Shown: positions 52,078 through 58,018 of the stretch, in pieces
How positions within the stretch are numbered: position 1 is the first letter of the stretch
Layout: each line of letters starts with the position of its first letter
Source of the DNA: Palauibacter sp965207805
GTDB lineage: Bacteria; Gemmatimonadota; Gemmatimonadetes; Palauibacterales; Palauibacteraceae
Direction: 5' to 3'
DNA length: 64,000 bases
NCBI GenBank assembly: GCA_965207805.1
Contig: OZ242312.1
Coordinates: 3,952,062-4,016,061, forward strand
The notes under the pieces: model-generated
The model's database searches: none
Told to the model about the DNA's origin: nothing
Seen by the model: the letters and a program-made list of their open reading frames with translations, nothing else
Made by a program: the position numbers and the translations under genes

Positions 52078-53418
52078 TCAGGGGATGGGCTCGGCCAGGC
52101 CCGCCTCGCTCACCAGCAGGAGGAGGTTCGCCTGGATCCCGAGGTGGCCGTTACGGTTGATCCACCATTCCCCGGGCGAGTGGGCCCCCATCCCGATGCC
52201 CCCGCTCCCGATCGTCACCGCGGGGATGCCCAGGGAGATCGGGATGTTCGAGTCCGTCGACGACCGGGTCAGCGCGGGCACCGCCCCGAACAGGGGCATG
52301 ACCGCGATGGCCCGCTCGACCAGGGGATGGTCGTCCGCGACCTCTCCCGAGGGACGGTCGCCGATCTGGTCCAGTTCGAGTTCGATCTCCGGCCCGGCGC
52401 GCCGCAGGGCGTTTTCCTCCGCCAGCGCCCGGCGCATCGCGTCCTGGAAGGCGGCGTCGATGCGCCCGAGGCTCTCCTCGCTCTCCGAGCGCATGTCCAC
52501 CTCCATCCACGCCTCGAACGGAATCGCGTTGACCGAGGTGCCGCCGCCGAGCCGCCCCACGTTGTAGCTCGTGCGCGGCCCCGATCGCGTGAGCGTGTCG
52601 GCCACGTCCTGGAAATGACGGATCCCGCGGCCCAGCGCATGGGCCGGGCTCGCCAGTCCGAACGCTCCCCAGGAATGTCCGCCGGGTCCCCGGAACGTCA
52701 CGCGGAAACGGTGGGAGCCGAGCCCCTTGTTCACGATGCGGCCCAGCCCCGTGCCGTCGATGTCGATCCACGTGTGGATGGGGTCCGCGCCGTCGCGAAA
52801 CAGGTACTTCATCCCGCGCAGGTCGCCGAGCCCTTCCTCCCCGACGGTCCCGATGAACTGAACGTCCGCCTCCGTCTCGATGCCTGCCGCCTCGAGCGCC
52901 CGCAGCACGGTGAGCACCGCAATGAGGCCGCGCGTGTCGTCGCCGACGCCGGGGGCGAAGAGCGTGTCCCCCCGCTGGGTGACCGTCACGTCGACGTCCG
53001 CGGGGAACACCGTGTCCAGGTGTCCCGACAGCGCCACGGTCCGCCGCTCCCCCTCCGGCGTCGATCCCCGCGCGCCGCCCCGGCCGTATCGGATCCCGAT
53101 CGCGTTGCCCTCCTCGTCGATGAACACGGAGTCGGCGCCGGCCTCGCGAAGCCACTCCGCGTAGACCCGGGCGCGCTCGTCCTCCATGAAGGGGGGCGCC
53201 GGAACTTCCGTGAGTTCGATGAGTTCTCGGATCGTCGTCGGTTCGAGTTCCTCGATGATCCGAAAGGCGTTCTGCACGGCGGGATGTTCGGCGAGGCGCC
53301 GCACCTCGTCACCCGGCGTCTGGGCGGTTGCCACAGCCGGGATGCCCCCGACGATGGCCGTGCCGAGGAGGGAGGAGACGATGAATCCACTGACGGTCCG
53401 GGCATATGGTGCGTACAT
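52078..53418 (-). CDS. Exported M20 family peptidase
   Basis: The 446-residue product has a signal peptide (FIVSSLLGTAIVGGIPAVATAQ) and an M20 di-zinc peptidase domain. Site residues are visible: His and Asp in LSGHLDTVF, the bridging Asp in PGVGDDTRG, the catalytic Glu pair in GTVGEEGLGD, a further Asp in WIDIDGTG and the terminal His in GAHSPGEWW. The dimerisation domain holds FRGPGGHSWGAFG. It is closest to tripeptidase/carboxypeptidase-like M20 members. The APC and EamA transporter genes follow on the same strand, suggesting a peptide-to-amino-acid uptake unit. Confidence 0.92.
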   Translation of the reverse strand: MYAPYARTVSGFIVSSLLGTAIVGGIPAVATAQTPGDEVRRLAEHPAVQNAFRIIEELEPTTIRELIELTEVPAPPFMEDERARVYAEWLREAGADSVFIDEEGNAIGIRYGRGGARGSTPEGERRTVALSGHLDTVFPADVDVTVTQRGDTLFAPGVGDDTRGLIAVLTVLRALEAAGIETEADVQFIGTVGEEGLGDLRGMKYLFRDGADPIHTWIDIDGTGLGRIVNKGLGSHRFRVTFRGPGGHSWGAFGLASPAHALGRGIRHFQDVADTLTRSGPRTSYNVGRLGGGTSVNAIPFEAWMEVDMRSESEESLGRIDAAFQDAMRRALAEENALRRAGPEIELELDQIGDRPSGEVADDHPLVERAIAVMPLFGAVPALTRSSTDSNIPISLGIPAVTIGSGGIGMGAHSPGEWWINRNGHLGIQANLLLLVSEAGLAEPIP

Positions 53419-53583
53419 GGCGGCTGAGTCTCCTCGAATCGGATCTCTTCAGCGGTCGTCGTCGGGCGCCAGGAGCACAGGATGCCGGTCTCTGGCGGGA
53501 GTCTGCTCGTGAAGAATACCGTCTCCGAACACATGTCGAAAACGCGGTCTCACTGCGGGCCGACGACTGAGAGAGGTGACGAG

Positions 53584-54618
53584 GTGAAGTTCAAGGCGAC
53601 AGAGTTGATCGTGTGGCCGCTGCTGGCCGGGCTTGCGCTTGTCGGTGTGGGCTGCGGAGGCGCGGTGGAGCCGCCGCTGTCGGCGACGTGCGGCGACGCT
53701 CCTCTCACGGTGGCGTTCTACGCGCTCTTCGCGCCCGTCAGCTACAGCGCGGACCCGGACCCGAACTCGCCCGGGTTCAGTCGGCACATGGGCTACGAGG
53801 CCGACCTCCTCAGCGCGCTCGAGGCCATGCCCGGTACCGGACTCTCCTTCGTGCGCCGCCCGATCGCCGACTGGCCCGGAATCTGGCTTCTGCCCGCGAC
53901 GCCGGACTTCGACATGGCCGGCGGCGGCATCACGATTCTCGAGTCGCGGACGGTCGACGACACCGGCGCCCCGGCGGTTGCGTTCACGTCCGGCCACATC
54001 GCCTTCCGCCAGTCGCTCCTGGTGCGACACGAGGATGCCGCACGGCTCTCATCCTACGACGCGCTCACGAGCGCGGTGCGCGTGGGCGTCCTTCCGGGGA
54101 CAACGGGAGAGGCACGGCTGCTCCAGATCACGGGAATCGTGGACGGTTCCGGCGTGCTCCGAGCGGGGACGCGCGTGGAGACGCCGGCCGGCACGGTCGT
54201 GGCGGATGGTACGGGGGCGTTTACGATCACGGCCGCCATGGCATCGCCCGTCCTTGGGGGCCGAACCCGCCTTCACCCCGCATCCGGCGACATGCCGCAG
54301 GTGGTGTACCTCGGCCGGGAGTCCGGCGACCGGGAATTGTTCGACGCCCTGCGCGATGGACGCATCGACGCCGTGGCCCAGGGGGAAATCGGAAGCGGCG
54401 AGGCCGCGCACAGGTCGGGCGGAGCGTTCACCGTGGCCGCCCGGGATTCTCTCGCCGAATTCGGGGGGTTCGCGCTGGATGCGGACGACCGCGATCTGCT
54501 GGCCTGCATCGATGCCCGAATCAACTGGCTGACCGACGAACGCCGCACAGGCTTTGTGGAATGGCGCGCCGACCCGTCCATCTTCCGGCAGCGGGCCGCG
54601 CTCTGGCCCGGCGAGTGA
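53584..54618 (+). CDS. Periplasmic solute-binding lipoprotein (SBP family 3-like), orphan
   Basis: The 344-residue product has a lipoprotein signal (LLAGLALVGVGC, Cys in GCGG) and a type 2 periplasmic-binding fold. Landmarks are LTVAFYALFAPVSY, GYEADLLSALEAM, FDMAGGGITI and VRVGVLPGTTGEARL, as in amino acid-binding proteins. A stretch of about 45 residues (from RAGTRVETP to LHPASGD) is beta-rich and not expected in the family. GTG 53584 follows a GAGAGG site. No ABC permease or ATPase genes are next to it. It may feed a transporter encoded elsewhere, or the domain may serve as an enzyme resembling cyclohexadienyl dehydratase, which has the same fold. Confidence 0.75.
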   Translation: MKFKATELIVWPLLAGLALVGVGCGGAVEPPLSATCGDAPLTVAFYALFAPVSYSADPDPNSPGFSRHMGYEADLLSALEAMPGTGLSFVRRPIADWPGIWLLPATPDFDMAGGGITILESRTVDDTGAPAVAFTSGHIAFRQSLLVRHEDAARLSSYDALTSAVRVGVLPGTTGEARLLQITGIVDGSGVLRAGTRVETPAGTVVADGTGAFTITAAMASPVLGGRTRLHPASGDMPQVVYLGRESGDRELFDALRDGRIDAVAQGEIGSGEAAHRSGGAFTVAARDSLAEFGGFALDADDRDLLACIDARINWLTDERRTGFVEWRADPSIFRQRAALWPGE

Positions 54619-54648
54619 ACGGGTTGCGACAGCAGTAGCTCCGAACCG

Positions 54649-56070
54649 TCAGCTGCCGAAGCGGGCGAGGATCCAGTCGGAGATCGTGTCGAGGAAGCCG
54701 TCGACGAAGTCGTGCTCGAGCGTCGCGTACTCGGCTGGGGATCCGCTGGTCGCGGCCTGGAAGAGATGATTGGCGCGCGGGAGTACCTCGACCGTCACGT
54801 CGGGGTTCCCGGCCAGCGCCTCTTCCAGTGGCGGCCGGTTCTGGTCCACGAGAACCTGCAGGTCGAGCCCGCCGAAGAGCGCGAGCACCGGCACCCGCGT
54901 GCCCCGGAGGCCCTCGACCGGATCGTACGTGAGAAAATGCCGGAACCAGGGGGTTTCGACGCGGTTGATCTGCCCGTCGATCTGGGTTTGTACGTAGGAG
55001 TCCACGTCCGAGATCGCCGCGCGCTGCTCTTCGGGGAGGGCCTCGATGCCCTCGCGGATCGCGGTCCCAAGCTCCTCGCGATACGCCTCGAGGTCTTCCC
55101 CCGCTTCCAGGGCAGCGAACAGACGGCGCTGGAAGTCGGTGTTCCACTCGATGCGATCCTCGGGCACGCCGCTTGCGCGCTGGATGGCTGCGGACTGCTC
55201 GTACAGGATCTCGGTGCCGGGCACGGTCGAGCCGGCCAGCAGCACGGCGAAGCGAACGGCGTCCGAACGTGAGGCCGCAAGGGGCGCCACAATGGCTCCC
55301 TCGCTGTGTCCAACGAGACCGACGCGCCCGGCGTCTACGTCCGGGTGCTCCGAGAGTCGCGCGAGACCCGCCAGCGCGTCGCCCGCGAAGTCGGACGAGG
55401 TGGAGCCGGAGACGCTTCCCGTCGAGCCGCCGACGCCACGGTCGTCGTAGCGGAGGACGGCGATGCCCTGCCGCGTGAGGTGATCGGAGAGGAGGCGGAA
55501 GACGGCGAACCCGGCCACGACCTCGTCCCGGTCCTGGGGTCCCGATCCCGTGATGAGGACGACGCCCGGGAACGGTCCCGTCCCCTCCGGCAGCGTCAGC
55601 GTACCCTCGAAGTGCAGGTCGCCGTTCTCGAACGAGACCTCTTCCGCCCGGTAGGGCACCGGCTCTTCCGCCTCCGCTTCCGGAAGATCGGCCCGCGACA
55701 CGGAAAACGTGCCGGTCGCGACCCCCTGCGTGAATTCACCCTCGATGGTGTCGCCCGCGAGGGCGCCATCCCACGCGGCGAGCCCGATGGGAGCCTCGAG
55801 CTCGAAATGCACGCGACCGTCGACGTAGGACACCGCCGTGAGTGGAAGACCCATCGCTCCCTGCGCGGGGATGTCCATCGTGGCGGAAAGCACGCCGTCG
55901 GCCCGCTCGAAGGTAACAGAGAAGGGCAGCTCACCCGTCGGGAGAACGACGGATCCCGCCCACCGGCCCTCGACGCCTCCGTTTCTCCCCTCGGGGCCCG
56001 GATCCGGCTCCTGCGCCAGCGCCGGAGAGGAGAGCACGCACCCGGCCGCGACGAGCATTCTCAGGACCAC
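54649..56070 (-). CDS. Exported alpha/beta hydrolase
   Basis: The 473-residue product has a signal peptide (LRMLVAAGCVLSSPALAQE). A beta-rich N-terminal domain of about 120 residues follows, then an alpha/beta-hydrolase domain with ITGSGPQDRDE (oxyanion side), the nucleophile elbow GHSEGAIVA, an acid candidate in FGGLDLQV and His in RANHLFQ. This resembles exported esterase/dipeptidyl-peptidase-like hydrolases of the YqjL/DUF-flanked type. GTG 56070 is preferred to ATG 56058 because GAGG lies 7 bases before it. It is the last gene of the ECF sigma operon, 2 bases after the YbjQ stop, so it is a likely target of that stress response. Confidence 0.85.
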   Translation of the reverse strand: MVLRMLVAAGCVLSSPALAQEPDPGPEGRNGGVEGRWAGSVVLPTGELPFSVTFERADGVLSATMDIPAQGAMGLPLTAVSYVDGRVHFELEAPIGLAAWDGALAGDTIEGEFTQGVATGTFSVSRADLPEAEAEEPVPYRAEEVSFENGDLHFEGTLTLPEGTGPFPGVVLITGSGPQDRDEVVAGFAVFRLLSDHLTRQGIAVLRYDDRGVGGSTGSVSGSTSSDFAGDALAGLARLSEHPDVDAGRVGLVGHSEGAIVAPLAASRSDAVRFAVLLAGSTVPGTEILYEQSAAIQRASGVPEDRIEWNTDFQRRLFAALEAGEDLEAYREELGTAIREGIEALPEEQRAAISDVDSYVQTQIDGQINRVETPWFRHFLTYDPVEGLRGTRVPVLALFGGLDLQVLVDQNRPPLEEALAGNPDVTVEVLPRANHLFQAATSGSPAEYATLEHDFVDGFLDTISDWILARFGS

Positions 56071-56072
56071 GG

Positions 56073-56393
56073 TCAGACCTCCTCGACCTTGACGGCGGAG
56101 CCGTAGACGACGATCTCGGCGGTCCCTCCCAGGACGTAGGAGGTGGAAAAGCGGATGCAGAGGATCGCGTTCGCGCCGGCCGCCTCCGCCTCCGCCTCCA
56201 TCCGATCGACCGCCTGTTCCCGCGCCTCGGCCATCATCTTCGTGTACTCCTGGATCTCGCCCCCCACGATGGTCTTCAGGGCGGCGAGAATGTCGCGGCC
56301 CAGGTGGCGCGCCCGGATGGTGCTGCCGCGGACGAGGCCGAATTCCTCTACGATCCGGTATCCGGCAAGGTCGTTTCGAGAGGTGAGGATCAT
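56073..56393 (-). CDS. YbjQ family (UPF0145) protein
   Basis: The 106-residue product covers the complete YbjQ domain: MILTSRNDLAGYRIVEEFGLVRG at the start (shown in part by NDLAGYRIVEEF), LKTIVGGEIQEYTKMM, AREQAVDRMEAEAEAAGANAI and AEIVVYGSAVKV. The family forms pentameric rings and is often called heavy-metal binding, although the role is not settled. There is no signal peptide. It overlaps the anti-sigma gene by 4 bases and precedes the hydrolase by 2, so it belongs to the sigma operon. Confidence 0.93.
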   Translation of the reverse strand: MILTSRNDLAGYRIVEEFGLVRGSTIRARHLGRDILAALKTIVGGEIQEYTKMMAEAREQAVDRMEAEAEAAGANAILCIRFSTSYVLGGTAEIVVYGSAVKVEEV

Positions 56394-56860
56394 CGGACGA
56401 CATCCTTGTAGGGGTCTTTCTTCTGCACGAACAGGCGCTCGCGAACGACGGAGACGAAGAGGATCACGAAGCCGGCGATCAGCGCGAGCAGGCTCCAGCG
56501 AATGTACGCGGGTATCGTCGTGTCCCGAATCAACTCACTGACGGCCGTCCACAGCGCCCACGTCCCCACGATGATCGTTCCCAGCGAGACCAGGACCCAG
56601 CCGATCCCGCGTTCGAGCCGGCGATAGACGTGTTCCCAGTAGCTGTCCCAGGTTTCCTCCGGCGGCTTGAGCGGAGCCATGGTGTCGGTGACCTCCTTCA
56701 GGCGCTGGTATGTCGCCAGTTCGTCGCGAAGACCCGGGTTCTCCTCGAGCGCGGACTCGAGTTCGAGCCGTCCCTCTCCCGAGATCTCCCGATCCAGCTC
56801 GGCCATCATCAGATGGCGCACCCGCTCGTCGCCGGGCGGGTTCGCGTTTCTCTCACTCAT
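56390..56860 (-). CDS. Probable membrane anti-sigma factor
   Basis: The 156-residue product has a cytoplasmic N-terminal helical domain (MAELDREISGEGRLELESAL and following helix). Two membrane helices follow, GWVLVSLGTIIVGTWALW and WSLLALIAGFVILFVSVV. The N-terminal layout, with an acidic helix and ENPGLRDEL, matches anti-sigma domains, but the HxxxCxxC zinc motif is absent. Overlap with the sigma gene by 8 bases is the strongest evidence of function. ATG 56860 is chosen over GTG 56869 because GGGGGGAGG lies 8 bases upstream. The signal it senses is unknown. Confidence 0.75.
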   Translation of the reverse strand: MSERNANPPGDERVRHLMMAELDREISGEGRLELESALEENPGLRDELATYQRLKEVTDTMAPLKPPEETWDSYWEHVYRRLERGIGWVLVSLGTIIVGTWALWTAVSELIRDTTIPAYIRWSLLALIAGFVILFVSVVRERLFVQKKDPYKDVVR

Positions 56861-57455
56861 CGTCCGCACCTCCCCCCTGGCCGGGGTGCGTTCCCGTCGT
56901 CTCCATCTCGCGCGCGAGAGACCGCCGCGCCCGATAGAGGCGCGACATCACCGTGCCGATGGGGATTCCCAGCAACTCGGCGATCTCCCGGTAGCGCAGT
57001 TCCTCAAACTCGCGCAGGACGAGCGCCTCCCGCTCCCGCTCGGGCAGGCGTTCGATGGCCGCGCCGACCTGTTCGCGCAATTCGGTGCGCTCCATCGCCT
57101 GATCGGGGCCGAGCGGACGCCGGCCCATCGTCGTATCGGTAAGCCAGCTGCCCGCCGTCTCGAGTTTCAGGCGGCGTGACCGCTGGTCCCGCGTATGGTT
57201 GAAACAGAGTCGTCGGATGATCTGGTACAGCCAGGGGAAGAAGGGACGTTCGGGGTCGATTCGGGCGCGCGCGCGGAACGCCCTGGCGAAGGCCTCCTGA
57301 GAGAGGTCCAGCGCATCGTCGTGGTTCCCGACGAGGCCGAGTGCGGTATAGTAGGCACGCTGCATGTATCGAGTGACGAGTTCGCCGAAGGCCGCACGCT
57401 CGCCCCGCTGCGCGCGAAGAACGAGCATCCGGTCGGTTGCCTCCGAGCTGTTCAA
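56853..57455 (-). CDS. ECF-type RNA polymerase sigma factor (RpoE-like)
   Basis: The 200-residue product has sigma region 2 (RAQRGERAAFGELV, HDDALDLSQEAFARAFR, FPWLYQIIRRLCFNH) and region 4 (IERLPEREREALVLREFEELRYREIAELLGIPIGTVMSRLYRARRSL, in parts), with no region 1 or 3. TTG 57455 follows GGGAG at 7 bases; the in-frame ATG 57428 is an alternative. The gene leads an operon with a membrane anti-sigma factor, YbjQ and an exported hydrolase, a layout for an envelope or metal stress response. An ECF-like promoter upstream (57496-57522) suggests self-regulation. Confidence 0.93.
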   Translation of the reverse strand: MNSSEATDRMLVLRAQRGERAAFGELVTRYMQRAYYTALGLVGNHDDALDLSQEAFARAFRARARIDPERPFFPWLYQIIRRLCFNHTRDQRSRRLKLETAGSWLTDTTMGRRPLGPDQAMERTELREQVGAAIERLPEREREALVLREFEELRYREIAELLGIPIGTVMSRLYRARRSLAREMETTGTHPGQGGGADDE

Positions 57456-57495
57456 TGATGGCTCCCATGGTCGCGGGCACCGGTGTAGACCTGTG

Positions 57496-57522
57496 GTGAC
57501 TGTTCGCTACGCGAGGGTTACA
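57496..57522 (-). promoter_or_regulatory. Possible ECF-type promoter of the sigma operon
   Basis: On the minus strand TGTAACC (57522-57516) is followed after 15 bases by GTCAC (57500-57496), about 45 bases before the sigma start. AAC-core -35 elements with a GTC-type -10 at this distance are usual for ECF promoters. The call rests on one site and no start-site data. Confidence 0.35.
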
Positions 57523-57568
57523 CGAGGCCGCGAAGTTTATTTCGAGGACCAAGGAATCGAGAGACAGG

Positions 57569-58018
57569 ATGAACGAGTTCCCGGCCAGAGCAACCCTGCA
57601 ACCCGAAATCGTTCCCTCGCGCTGGACGCTCCTCCGCGACGTGGCCGTCTTTCAACTGAAACTGGTCCTCGATGGCCTGAGGGACGCGTTGCTGCTGCCG
57701 ATCTCGCTCTTCGTCGCCCTCCTGGACGTGCTCGGAATCGGCCCCCGGGCGGGCTGGCAGTTCTACGGGCTGCTGGAGTGGGGGCGCCGGACGGAGTACT
57801 GGATCAACCTGTTCGGCGCCACGGAGCACGTCCGTGCCTCGACGTCGGCCCCGCGACCCGGCGTCGATGCGCTCGTCGACCGCCTGGAGCGGGTGGCCGT
57901 GCAGGAGTACGAGAGGGGCGGGATCACGGCCTCGACGAAGGACGCTGTGGACCGTGCCCTCGACCACCTTACGAGGCGCGGACCCTCCGACCGCGATCTC
58001 TCCGGGCCGCCGCCGTGA
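57569..58018 (+). CDS. Hypothetical protein with hydrophobic segment
   Basis: The 149-residue product has no recognised domain. Residues about 20-60 form an amphipathic helix followed by a hydrophobic stretch (RDALLLPISLFVALLDVLGI), then GWQFYGLLEWGRRTEYWINLFG and a charged C-terminal helix (VDALVDRLERVAVQEYE). It probably sits at the inner membrane. It is divergent from the sigma operon, and its last 50 bases overlap the end of the HisA-I-E-D fusion gene on the opposite strand. Codon use is as expected of a real gene, and the start has no strong ribosome site. Confidence 0.6.
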   Translation: MNEFPARATLQPEIVPSRWTLLRDVAVFQLKLVLDGLRDALLLPISLFVALLDVLGIGPRAGWQFYGLLEWGRRTEYWINLFGATEHVRASTSAPRPGVDALVDRLERVAVQEYERGGITASTKDAVDRALDHLTRRGPSDRDLSGPPP

